Shown in pieces: positions 18,791 through 26,103 of a DNA stretch of 64,000 nucleotides. This DNA is from Sulfitobacter sp. HNIBRBA3233 (GTDB lineage: Bacteria > Pseudomonadota > Alphaproteobacteria > Rhodobacterales > Rhodobacteraceae), in contig NZ_JBEFLP010000001.1 in assembly GCF_040149665.1 (NCBI RefSeq), positions 744,001 to 808,000 of the forward strand, read 5' to 3'. The position numbers and the translations under genes are program-made. Numbering within the stretch: position 1 is the first letter of the stretch; every line of letters begins with the position of its first letter. The notes beneath the pieces are model-generated. The model ran no database searches. It had not been told where the DNA came from and saw nothing but the letters and a program-made list of their open reading frames with translations.

Positions 18791-20298
18791 TGGTTTTCCT
18801 CATACTGCTGGCGCAGGCGGCGGCGCATCAGTTTGCCGTTGGCGCCGGTGGGCAGCGCATCGAGATGGATGAAAAGGCGCGGCTGTTTGTACCGCGCGAG
18901 GTTTTCCGACGCAAAGGCGCGCAGGGCGTCTTCGTCCAGCGGCGCGGGCGCGGTGTAGAAGGCGGCGATCACGGTGGTGTCGGCCTTGACCGCCACTTCG
19001 GCCGCGCCGACGGCGGTGATGCCGGGGAAACGGGCGAGCGATTGTTCCACCTCGATCGGCGAGACGCGAAAGCCGCCCGCGTTCATCATGTCGTCCGCGC
19101 GCCCCAGATAGGTGATCTGGTCGTCATCGTCCATCGCGCCCTGATCGCCGGTGAGAAACCAGTCGCCGCGAAACTTCTGTGCCGTCTCCTCGGGGGCGCC
19201 TAGGTATTCGAGCATCAGGCCGGGATCGCTGCGGTGCACGGCGATGGTGCCTTCGGCGCCGCGCGGCACGGGGCCGTCGGGGCCGAGGATCGCGATGCGC
19301 CGCCCCGTCTGCGGACGGCCCAGCGTTGCGGGATCGGCGGGCCGGTCGGGGCAGGCGGAGATGAAGGTCGAACATTCCGACATGCCGTAGGCCTCGTAGA
19401 TCGGCGTGGCTGTGGCCGCTTCCCAGGCGGCGCGGGTGGCGTTGGGCAGCTTCTCTCCGGCGCTGAGACCGTGGCGCAGATGCGGCATCGCGGGATGGTC
19501 GGCGGATTTCAGGATCTGGCGGTAGACGCCCGGTGCCGCCGCGAAAATCGTGGCCTGCTGGTCGGCGATCAGACCGGGCAGCGCGCCCGGGGCTGTGCCC
19601 GCCGCGGGGATCAGCGCGGTGGCACCGGCGGTCCACGGGTCCATCAGGCCGGTGCCCAGCGTGTAGGTCCAGTTGAATGCGCCCGCGTGCATCAGCCGGT
19701 CTGACCCGTCCAGACCGTACCAGCCGTCGATCATCATCTGCCGCGCCCAGATGGCGCGATGCGCGTGGACCACCGCGCGCGGCACACCGGAGGTGCCGGA
19801 GGTGTAGATGATATAGGCAGGACGCTCGGGATCGCCCATGTGGAACGCGGCGGGCGGCAGCGCGCGCATGGCGCGCAGATCCGCGAGCGGCACGATGCGG
19901 TCATCCGCGGGGCAGTCGACGCTGTCGTCGCGCAAAATCAGCCGCGGCGAGAGCGTGTCCAGCATCGGCGCGACCTCGCGCGCCGTCAGGGCCGCAGCGG
20001 TCGGCACCGGCAGGCATCCCGCCGCGATGGCCCCAAGGTAGGCAAGCGGGAAATCGACCGTATTGCCCAGCCGCATCAGGATCCGGTCACCGGGTTCGGC
20101 GCCCGCGCGCAAAAGCCCCGTAGCAGTGCCCAGAACGGCGGATTTGAGCGCGGCATAGCGCCACGTCTCGGGGGCGGGGCCCAGCACTTCGAGCGCTGTC
20201 TTGGAGGCCAGCGTATCGGCATGGCGCAGCACATGCGCCGCCATATTGAAGGGCGCGGGGCAGGGCGCGAAGGGCCCGTGATCGAAAACCGAAGACAT
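18787..20298 (-). CDS. Acyl-CoA synthetase / class I adenylate-forming ligase
   Basis: 503 residues. Core motifs: A3 YTSGTSGVPRAVVHAH, A5 YEAYGMSEC, A7/A8 LTGDQG and GRADDMMNAGGFRVSP, and the A10 catalytic lysine in TGANGKLMRR. It activates a carboxylic acid to acyl-AMP and then acyl-CoA. The pattern is closest to benzoate-CoA or medium-chain acyl-CoA ligases, but the substrate is not readable. The ATG at 20298 lies in a short divergent region shared with an XRE-cupin regulator, its probable controller. It overlaps the downstream DsbA-family gene by four bases. Confidence 0.88.
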   Translation of the reverse strand: MSSVFDHGPFAPCPAPFNMAAHVLRHADTLASKTALEVLGPAPETWRYAALKSAVLGTATGLLRAGAEPGDRILMRLGNTVDFPLAYLGAIAAGCLPVPTAAALTAREVAPMLDTLSPRLILRDDSVDCPADDRIVPLADLRAMRALPPAAFHMGDPERPAYIIYTSGTSGVPRAVVHAHRAIWARQMMIDGWYGLDGSDRLMHAGAFNWTYTLGTGLMDPWTAGATALIPAAGTAPGALPGLIADQQATIFAAAPGVYRQILKSADHPAMPHLRHGLSAGEKLPNATRAAWEAATATPIYEAYGMSECSTFISACPDRPADPATLGRPQTGRRIAILGPDGPVPRGAEGTIAVHRSDPGLMLEYLGAPEETAQKFRGDWFLTGDQGAMDDDDQITYLGRADDMMNAGGFRVSPIEVEQSLARFPGITAVGAAEVAVKADTTVIAAFYTAPAPLDEDALRAFASENLARYKQPRLFIHLDALPTGANGKLMRRRLRQQYEENQ

Positions 20299-20329
20299 GA
20301 GTGAAAGCGCTACCGCGCGCGCACGCGCG

Positions 20330-20358
20330 TTGCAAGCCCGCGAGGACAGCCCTATAGC
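20330..20358 (+). promoter_or_regulatory. Sigma-70-type promoter of the XRE-cupin regulator
   Basis: A TTGCAA -35 box at 20330-20335 and a TATAGC -10 box at 20353-20358 are separated by exactly 17 bases. Transcription would begin about 20365-20366, which is the ATG of the regulator, so its mRNA would be leaderless. This also supports the 20366 start over an earlier in-frame ATG at 20297. Confidence 0.6.
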
Positions 20359-20365
20359 TTTTCAA

Positions 20366-20989
20366 ATGACCGAAGACACACAGAAATCCATGATCCAGAT
20401 TGCCCGCGAGGACGGCGAGTCGCAGACTGTGCCGCCCGTCGATCTGGGGGCGAGGGTGCGCGAGCTGCGCAAGGCACGCGGCTGGACGCTGGAGCAGGCC
20501 GCGACGCAGGCGGGGCTTGCCCGCTCGACCCTGTCGAAGATCGAGAACGCGCAGATGTCGCCCACCTACGACGCGCTGAAGAAGCTTGCCGTGGGGCTGG
20601 AGATCACGATTCCGCAGCTGTTCACGCCGCCTGCGGCAGAGCAGATCAACGGGCGCATGGCGATCACCAAGATGGGCGAGGGCAAGGCCAAGGCCACCAC
20701 CACCTACGAACACGAGCTTCTGGCCGACACCCTGCGCAAGAAGCAGATGCTGCCCTATCGCGCACGGGTACGGGCAAGGTCGATGGAGGAATTCGACGGC
20801 TGGGTGCGCCACGACGGCGAGGAATTCCTCTATGTGCTGACCGGGGTCATCACGCTCTATACCGAGTTCTACGAGCCGATCGAGATGCGGCGCGGCGACA
20901 GCGCCTATTATGACGCGGCGATGGGGCATAACGTGATTTCGACCAGTGCCGAGGATGCGCTGATCCTGTGGATCACATCACTCGTCTAG
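20366..20989 (+). CDS. XRE family transcriptional regulator with cupin domain
   Basis: 207 residues. An N-terminal Cro/C1 helix-turn-helix (LGARVRELRKARGWTLEQAA, then GLARSTLSKIENAQMSPTYD, about residues 27-80) is followed by a C-terminal cupin (VRHDGEEFLYVLTGVITLYT, about residues 150-200). Such proteins bind a small ligand in the cupin and repress or activate a neighbouring catabolic gene; the divergent adenylate-forming ligase is the obvious target. The start at 20366 is chosen because a 17-bp-spaced promoter lies immediately upstream, and the earlier ATG at 20297 overlaps the ligase start. Its last 12 bases overlap the convergent aqpS gene. Confidence 0.87.
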   Translation: MTEDTQKSMIQIAREDGESQTVPPVDLGARVRELRKARGWTLEQAATQAGLARSTLSKIENAQMSPTYDALKKLAVGLEITIPQLFTPPAAEQINGRMAITKMGEGKAKATTTYEHELLADTLRKKQMLPYRARVRARSMEEFDGWVRHDGEEFLYVLTGVITLYTEFYEPIEMRRGDSAYYDAAMGHNVISTSAEDALILWITSLV

Positions 20990-21628
20990 CAGCGCTTTCA
21001 GCGCGCGGTGGCCGACCAGCGTCGCCGCGATCTGGACCACAACGAACATCGCGATATGCCCCGGATAGATGCCCGCGAAGGTATCCGAGAACCCCCGCGC
21101 CAGGGTGACCGCAGGGTTGGCAAAGCTGGTGGAGGCGGTGAACCAGTAGGCGCCGGTGATATAGAGCGCCACCAGAACCGGCGCCGCATCGGGGCGCGAC
21201 CGCAGTCCGCCGAAGATCACGAAGAGCAGCCCCAGCATCGCCAGCGCCTCGGAAAACCACTGCGCCGCACCGGTGCGGTGCATGGTGGCGCTGACCTGAA
21301 GCACGGGCAGATCGAACATCAGATGCGCGGCCCAGACCCCCACGATCCCCCCCGCGCATTGCGCGGCCACGTAGATCGCGAAAGCCCCGCCCGTGATCTC
21401 GCCGCGCAGAAAGAAGGCGAGGCTGACCGCAGGGTTGAAATGCGCCCCAGATATTGGCCCCAGAACGGTGATGATCGCGTAGAGCATGCAGCCCGTGGCG
21501 ATGGCATTGGCCAGAAGCGTTATCGCGTCATTGCCCTGCGCCAGTTCCACCCCCATGATTCCGGACCCGATGACCGAGATCAGCAGCATCGCGGTCCCGA
21601 CGGCTTCGGCCCAGTATTTGCGCATCAT
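20978..21628 (-). CDS. Aquaporin-type channel, AqpS-like (arsenic-associated)
   Basis: 216 residues with six membrane helices and both NPA boxes intact (HFNPAVSLAFF, Asn65-Ala67; FANPAVTLARGF, Asn171-Ala173). It belongs to the MIP family. Overlap by four bases with an arsenate reductase gene upstream points to the AqpS role known from the Sinorhizobium meliloti ars operon: letting As(III), made by ArsC, leave down its gradient. The gene starts with two adjacent Met codons; I use the first (21628) because it makes the ATGA overlap with arsC. No arsB or acr3 efflux pump is present in the window. Confidence 0.85.
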   Translation of the reverse strand: MMRKYWAEAVGTAMLLISVIGSGIMGVELAQGNDAITLLANAIATGCMLYAIITVLGPISGAHFNPAVSLAFFLRGEITGGAFAIYVAAQCAGGIVGVWAAHLMFDLPVLQVSATMHRTGAAQWFSEALAMLGLLFVIFGGLRSRPDAAPVLVALYITGAYWFTASTSFANPAVTLARGFSDTFAGIYPGHIAMFVVVQIAATLVGHRALKALLDE

Positions 21629-22101
21629 GGCAGGCGTCCGCAGGCGTCGAGGTGCTGTTTCAGGGCGGCGCTGTCCATCTCCTCGACCGGCGCGGCCAGA
21701 AATGCCTCGGCCCGGCGGCGCAGAAGGTCAAAGGCGTCGCGGAAGGCAGCCGGGGCCGCATCGCCTGTCACCGCAGCGGGGTCTTCGACGCCCCAATGGG
21801 CGCGCACCGGCACGCCGGGCCAGATCGGGCAGGTTTCTTCCGCCGCAGAGCCGCAGACGGTGATGACCGCATCCATCGCGGGCGCCTCCGGCGCGGCAAA
21901 GACATCCCAGCTTTTGGAGGCGAGGGGGGCGGTGTCGAAGCCTTCGGCGTCGAGCAGGCGGATCGACTGCGGGTGAACCTGCCCCGCGGGCTGGCTGCCC
22001 GCCGAGAAAGAGGAGATGCGTCCTTCGCCCAGACGGCGCAGGAGACATTCAAGAAGGATGGAGCGGGCCGAGTTACCGGTGCAGAGGACAAGTATATTCA
22101 T
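21625..22101 (-). CDS. arsC: Arsenate reductase ArsC, low-molecular-weight phosphatase type
   Basis: 158 residues. The phosphatase P-loop CTGNSARS (Cys7 to Ser14) begins near the N-terminus. Cys83 and Cys91 in TVCGSAAEETCP fit the redox relay of thioredoxin-coupled ArsC enzymes. It reduces arsenate to arsenite, which the overlapping AqpS-like channel could release. A protein tyrosine phosphatase is the alternative, but the extra cysteines and the aquaporin neighbour favour ArsC. No ArsR-type repressor is encoded nearby. Confidence 0.85.
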   Translation of the reverse strand: MNILVLCTGNSARSILLECLLRRLGEGRISSFSAGSQPAGQVHPQSIRLLDAEGFDTAPLASKSWDVFAAPEAPAMDAVITVCGSAAEETCPIWPGVPVRAHWGVEDPAAVTGDAAPAAFRDAFDLLRRRAEAFLAAPVEEMDSAALKQHLDACGRLP

Positions 22102-22142
22102 GGCCCGGCCTTAGCGGCGGGACGTTACGGTTTTGTGACAGA

Positions 22143-23963
22143 TCAGCTACCTTCGTCCCACCACCAGACTTCGGGCATCCATTCCGGACCGTCCCCGTAG
22201 ATCGGGAAGGTGTCGGGGTATTTCATCTGCCGCACATGGGCGATGCGCCCTTCGGTATAGGACCAGAAGGGAATCACGTAGCGTCCCGCCGTCAGCACGC
22301 GGTCCAGCGCGCGGGTCGCCGCGATGAAGTCGGTGCTGTTGCGCGCATCGAGCATCGCGTCGATCATCCCGTCGATGGCCGGATTGCGCGCGCCCATCAG
22401 GTTGCGCGAGCCCGGCTGGTCTGCGGCCTCGGATCCCCAGTAGAATTTCTGTTCGTTGCCGGGGCTGAGCGACAGGGCACGGCGGAAGGTCGTGATGTCG
22501 AAGTCGAAACTGGCCGTGCGAGAGAAATACTGCGCATCGTCGACCGATTCGATCGTGGCCGTGATCCCGAGACGTTCGAGCGCGCGGGAATAGAGTTCGG
22601 CGATCGCGATATCCTCGGTGCTGCCTTTCTGGATCAGGATGGTGAATTCCAGCGCGGTGCCGTCGCCGCGCCGCATCACGCCGTCAGCGGCGGTGTAGCC
22701 GGCTTCGGTAAGCCGCTGCATCGCGGCCCTGATGCCCGCCCGGTTGCGCGCCGATCCGTCCGCGACGGGCAGGGCGTAGCCTTCGATCGTGGAGGGCGGC
22801 AGACTGTCCTGATAGGGCAGCAGGAATTCGGCCACGCGTCCCGAGGCCGGTCCGGGCTCGTAGCCCAGAACGGAGTTCGAGAAATACGAGGTGATGCGCG
22901 GCTGCGCGCCGCCGGTCAGCGTGTCGTTGATATATTCGAAATTGAACGCCTGGATCAGCGCATCGCGCACGCGCCAGTCGTCGAAGGGGGCGCGGCGGGT
23001 GTTCATCACGAAACCGGTCATGCCGGAGGGTTTTTCGTGGGGCACAACCGTCTTGACGATCTCGCCGCGGTCGATGGCCGGAAAATTATACTGGCTGTCC
23101 CATGTTTCGGCGTTGAATTCGCGCACGGCAGAGACCTGGCCTGCCTTGAATGCCTCGAACAGGACCGAGGCATCGCCGTAGAAATCGAGCGTGATCGCGT
23201 CGAAGTTATGGGTACCGGTGCGAAAAGGGATGTCCGCGCCCCAGTAGTCGGGGTTGCGCGCAAGCTTTACGAAACGGCCCGGCTCATAGTCGGTGATCGT
23301 ATAGGGGCCGGAGCCGAGCGGGATGTCCTGCACCGGCGCATTGGCGAAATCGCGCCCCTCCCATTGGGCGCGGCTGAGGATCGGGCGCAGGCCCGCCAGC
23401 AGCGCCAGTTCACGGTTTTCGGCATTGAAGGTGATGCGCAGGCTGCGCTCGCCGGTTTGCTCGATGCTCTCGATCTGTTCCCAAAGGCCGAAATAGCGCG
23501 GGTGGCCTTCGGTCCCCAGAAGCTCGAAAGAGAAGATCACATCGTCCACGGTCAGCGGGCTGCCGTCGGAGAAGGCCGCGTTCTCGCGCAGGGTGAATTC
23601 GACCCATGTGCGGGCCTCGTCGGTTTCGACCGATTCGGCCAGCAGACCGTAGAGGGTAAAGGGTTCGTCCCACGACCGGCCTAGAAGGGTTTCATGTGTA
23701 AAGAAGCGCAACTGCCAGGGCGCGGTGCCCTTGCGCACGAAGGGATTGAGGCTGTCGAAGCCGCCGGTATTGCCCAGCGTGATCGCCCCGCCACGCGGCG
23801 CGGCGGCGTTTACATAGGGAAGTTGGGTGTAATCGGGCGGCAGCGCGGGTGCGCCATACATGGCGATAGCGTGCTGCGGTTCGGCCAGCGCCGGCATTGT
23901 CGAGAGAATCAGTGAAGAAACCGCAGCAAACCTCCGCGCCTTCTGGAAAAAAACAGAAGTCAT
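22143..23963 (-). CDS. Extracellular solute-binding protein family 5, YejA-like
   Basis: 606 residues. A signal peptide ending ALA precedes the mature EPQHAIAMYG. The fold is that of periplasmic oligopeptide-binding proteins (SBP family 5). Features such as APRGGAITLGNTGGFDSLNPF and NTRRAPFDDWRVRDALIQAFN resemble YejA, which binds peptides and microcin C for the YejBEF transporter. No permease or ATPase gene is adjacent: the downstream neighbour is arsC and the upstream region holds only the sRNA candidate, so the partner transporter must be elsewhere. Ligand unknown. Confidence 0.87.
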   Translation of the reverse strand: MTSVFFQKARRFAAVSSLILSTMPALAEPQHAIAMYGAPALPPDYTQLPYVNAAAPRGGAITLGNTGGFDSLNPFVRKGTAPWQLRFFTHETLLGRSWDEPFTLYGLLAESVETDEARTWVEFTLRENAAFSDGSPLTVDDVIFSFELLGTEGHPRYFGLWEQIESIEQTGERSLRITFNAENRELALLAGLRPILSRAQWEGRDFANAPVQDIPLGSGPYTITDYEPGRFVKLARNPDYWGADIPFRTGTHNFDAITLDFYGDASVLFEAFKAGQVSAVREFNAETWDSQYNFPAIDRGEIVKTVVPHEKPSGMTGFVMNTRRAPFDDWRVRDALIQAFNFEYINDTLTGGAQPRITSYFSNSVLGYEPGPASGRVAEFLLPYQDSLPPSTIEGYALPVADGSARNRAGIRAAMQRLTEAGYTAADGVMRRGDGTALEFTILIQKGSTEDIAIAELYSRALERLGITATIESVDDAQYFSRTASFDFDITTFRRALSLSPGNEQKFYWGSEAADQPGSRNLMGARNPAIDGMIDAMLDARNSTDFIAATRALDRVLTAGRYVIPFWSYTEGRIAHVRQMKYPDTFPIYGDGPEWMPEVWWWDEGS

Positions 23964-23965
23964 TT

Positions 23966-23994
23966 TTGAAACAATCCCGAGCTGCCCTTATTTT
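23966..23994 (+). promoter_or_regulatory. Strong sigma-70-type promoter for the candidate sRNA
   Basis: TTGAAA at 23966-23971 and TATTTT at 23989-23994 are spaced by 17 bases and face right, away from the divergent solute-binding-protein gene that starts at 23963. Transcription would begin near 24001. No protein gene starts within 270 bases downstream, and a strong intrinsic terminator ends at 24155. Confidence 0.55.
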
Positions 23995-24000
23995 TATTAC

Positions 24001-24155
24001 TGAAAGGTGTAGCTGGCCTTGGGGGTGTGCGCAAACTTTAAGCTTGGACTCGAGCGCAACTTTCCTTATAAAGAACTTACTGCTCGATAGGTTTCTTGCC
24101 TGTATGAAACCTGCCTCAATAACTTGACGCCCGCCTCGCGCGGGCGTTTTTTTTT
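24001..24155 (+). ncRNA. Candidate small RNA in an AT-rich intergenic region
   Basis: The 316-base gap between the solute-binding-protein gene and bdhA is much more AT-rich than its surroundings. It holds a promoter (TTGAAA / TATTTT), a 7-bp hairpin AGGTTTC (24089-24095) with GAAACCT (24106-24112) closing a 10-base loop, a short unpaired stretch, and a GC-rich terminator followed by nine T residues. That organisation, about 155 nt, is typical of Hfq-dependent small RNAs, and Hfq is encoded in this window. An alternative is a leader or attenuator of bdhA. I recognise no named RNA family. Confidence 0.5.
24128..24155 (+). terminator. Intrinsic terminator with nine-T tail
   Basis: CGCCCGC (24128-24134) pairs with GCGGGCG (24140-24146) over a five-base loop, followed by nine consecutive T (24147-24155). 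It is the strongest terminator in the window, and no protein gene precedes it on this strand, which is the main support for the small RNA candidate. Confidence 0.85.
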
Positions 24156-24220
24156 GGCCCGGCAGACAGTCTGACACGAAAGAATGATCAAATCCGGAAC
24201 AGACGCCGGCCGTGCGGCAT

Positions 24221-24250
24221 TTGCTTTCTAGCTGCACTGCGGCATATTTT
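24221..24250 (+). promoter_or_regulatory. Possible bdhA promoter
   Basis: TTGCTT at 24221-24226 and TATTTT at 24245-24250 are separated by 18 bases and lie 30 bases before the bdhA ATG. It sits after the strong terminator, so bdhA would need its own promoter here. The match is moderate. Confidence 0.35.
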
Positions 24251-24279
24251 GCACAAACGCAATCAAGGAGAGCGTCGCC

Positions 24280-25065
24280 ATGGCCATCACTTACGATCTG
24301 AGCGGGAAAACCGCCATCATCACCGGCTCCAATTCGGGCATCGGTTTGGGAATTGCGCGGGAACTCGCGCAGGCGGGGGCGGACATCGTGCTCAACTCCT
24401 TCACCGACAGCGACGAGGATCACGCGCTGGCCGAGGAGATCGCGCGCGTGGCGGGCGTGAAGGCGCGCTATATCAAGGCGGATATGTCGAAGGGCGACGA
24501 ATGCCGCAAGCTGATCGAGGAGGCTGGCGCCTGCGATATCCTGATCAACAACGCGGGCATCCAGCATGTGGCCCCGATCCCAGATTTCCCGACTGAGAAA
24601 TGGGACGCGATCATCGCGATCAACCTCAGCTCGGCGTTTCACACCACGGCGGCGGCGCTTCCCATGATGCGGCGTGCCGGTTGGGGACGGATCATCAACA
24701 TCGCGTCCGCGCACGGGCTGACCGCGTCGCCCTACAAGGCGGCCTATATCGCGGCCAAGCACGGCATCGTCGGGCTGACAAAGACAACCGCGCTTGAGAC
24801 CGCAGAGCAGCCGATCACGGCGAACGCGATCTGCCCCGGCTATGTCCTGACGCCGCTGGTCGAAAGCCAGATCCCCGACACCATGAAGGAATACAACATG
24901 GACCGCGAGGATGTGATCAAGAATGTCATGCTGAAACGTCAGCCGTCCAAGGAATTCGCGACGGTCGAACAGATGGGCGGCACCGCTGCCTTCCTGTGCA
25001 GCCCTGCGGCGGACCAGATCACCGGCACGACGATCAGTGTGGACGGCGGCTGGACCGCTTTGTGA
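24280..25065 (+). CDS. bdhA: 3-hydroxybutyrate dehydrogenase (SDR family)
   Basis: 261 residues. A short-chain dehydrogenase with TGSNSGIGLG (residues 15-24) for NAD binding, NNAG at 90-93, and the catalytic triad Ser143, Tyr156 and Lys160 (NIASAHG, SPYKAAYIAAKHG). The HGLTASPYKAAY segment and the long C-terminal part with DREDVIKNVMLKRQPSKEF match 3-hydroxybutyrate dehydrogenases, which oxidise (R)-3-hydroxybutyrate to acetoacetate during polyhydroxybutyrate breakdown. An AAGGAGAG ribosome-binding site precedes the ATG. The stop overlaps the GTG start of the patatin gene. Confidence 0.93.
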   Translation: MAITYDLSGKTAIITGSNSGIGLGIARELAQAGADIVLNSFTDSDEDHALAEEIARVAGVKARYIKADMSKGDECRKLIEEAGACDILINNAGIQHVAPIPDFPTEKWDAIIAINLSSAFHTTAAALPMMRRAGWGRIINIASAHGLTASPYKAAYIAAKHGIVGLTKTTALETAEQPITANAICPGYVLTPLVESQIPDTMKEYNMDREDVIKNVMLKRQPSKEFATVEQMGGTAAFLCSPAADQITGTTISVDGGWTAL

Positions 25066-26096
25066 AAAATCGCAAGCAGATCAATCTGGGCCTTCAGGGC
25101 GGCGGCGCGCACGGTGCGTTCACATGGGGTGTTCTGGATCGTCTTCTGCAAGAGGACGATCTGGAGATCTGCGGCATGTCCGGCACCTCTGCGGGGGCGT
25201 TGAACGGGGCCGCGCTGAAGGCGGGGATGGTCACCGGCGGCCGTGCGGGCGCGCGCGAGAACCTCGAATGGCTCTGGCACGAAGTGGCGGGTGTCACCGA
25301 TCTGCGCATGGCGGACTGGATGGCGCCCTTCGGGCTGAACGTCCTGAGCAGCCAGATCGAGTTCAGCTGGCCCTACCAGTTCAGCGAACAGCTGACGCGG
25401 GTGCTGTCGCCCTACGGCTATGGTCCGTTCTACCGCAATCCGCTGGAAGACATCGTGGCCAAGCTGAACTACGACAAGGTCTGCGCGCTTGAGCCGCCGC
25501 TGTTCTTTGTGGGGGCCACGCGGGTGCGCAACGGCAAGATCCGCATTTTCGAGGGCGCGGAGATCGGCCCGAAGGCGCTGATGGCCTCGGCCTGCCTGCC
25601 CACGGTATTTCGGGCAATCGAGATGTACGACGAGACCACGGGCCGCAACGAGGCGTTCTGGGATGGGGGCTATACCGGAAATCCGGCGCTGTTTCCCTTA
25701 TATGACAGCGGCCTGCCGGACGACGTGGTCATCATCAACATCAACCCGCTGGAGCGCGACGAGATCCCGACAACGCCGCAGGCGATCGCCAACAGGATCA
25801 ACGAGATCAGCTTCAACTCGAGCCTGCTGCGGGAGTTGCGCGCCATCGAGTTCGTGCAGCGTCTGCTGGACGAGGGCACGCTCGAAACCGGCAGCAAGAG
25901 CCGCGTGCGGATGCATATGATCGCCGATGACAACCTGATGGCGCAGCTTTCGGCGGCGACCAAAATGGTCCCGAATGCGACGGTCATCAAGCGGCTCAAG
26001 GATGCGGGCACCGAAGCGGCGGAGCTTTTCCTGCGCACCGACATCGACAATATCGGCAAACGCAGCAGCATCGACCTGAAAGAGATGTTCAGCTGA
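25062..26096 (+). CDS. Patatin-like phospholipase
   Basis: 344 residues. The hydrolase core is intact: oxyanion loop GLQGGGAHGAF (residues 10-20), nucleophile elbow GTSAG with Ser43, and the DGG motif at Asp201 (WDGGYTGNP) completing the Ser-Asp dyad. It should cleave acyl esters of lipids; intracellular PHB-related esterase activity is possible given its neighbour. The GTG start at 25062 overlaps the bdhA stop (GTGA), and the oxyanion loop follows at once; upstream codons in this frame are shadow of bdhA. Co-expression with 3-hydroxybutyrate dehydrogenase is the main clue to role. Confidence 0.88.
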   Translation: MKNRKQINLGLQGGGAHGAFTWGVLDRLLQEDDLEICGMSGTSAGALNGAALKAGMVTGGRAGARENLEWLWHEVAGVTDLRMADWMAPFGLNVLSSQIEFSWPYQFSEQLTRVLSPYGYGPFYRNPLEDIVAKLNYDKVCALEPPLFFVGATRVRNGKIRIFEGAEIGPKALMASACLPTVFRAIEMYDETTGRNEAFWDGGYTGNPALFPLYDSGLPDDVVIININPLERDEIPTTPQAIANRINEISFNSSLLRELRAIEFVQRLLDEGTLETGSKSRVRMHMIADDNLMAQLSAATKMVPNATVIKRLKDAGTEAAELFLRTDIDNIGKRSSIDLKEMFS

Positions 26097-26103
26097 GCAC
26101 GCC

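Noticed and set aside
23897..24127. Plus-strand frame of 76 codons in the AT-rich gap before bdhA
   Set aside because: It starts inside the solute-binding-protein gene, crosses the promoter and has no plausible ribosome-binding site; the sRNA explanation fits the structure better.
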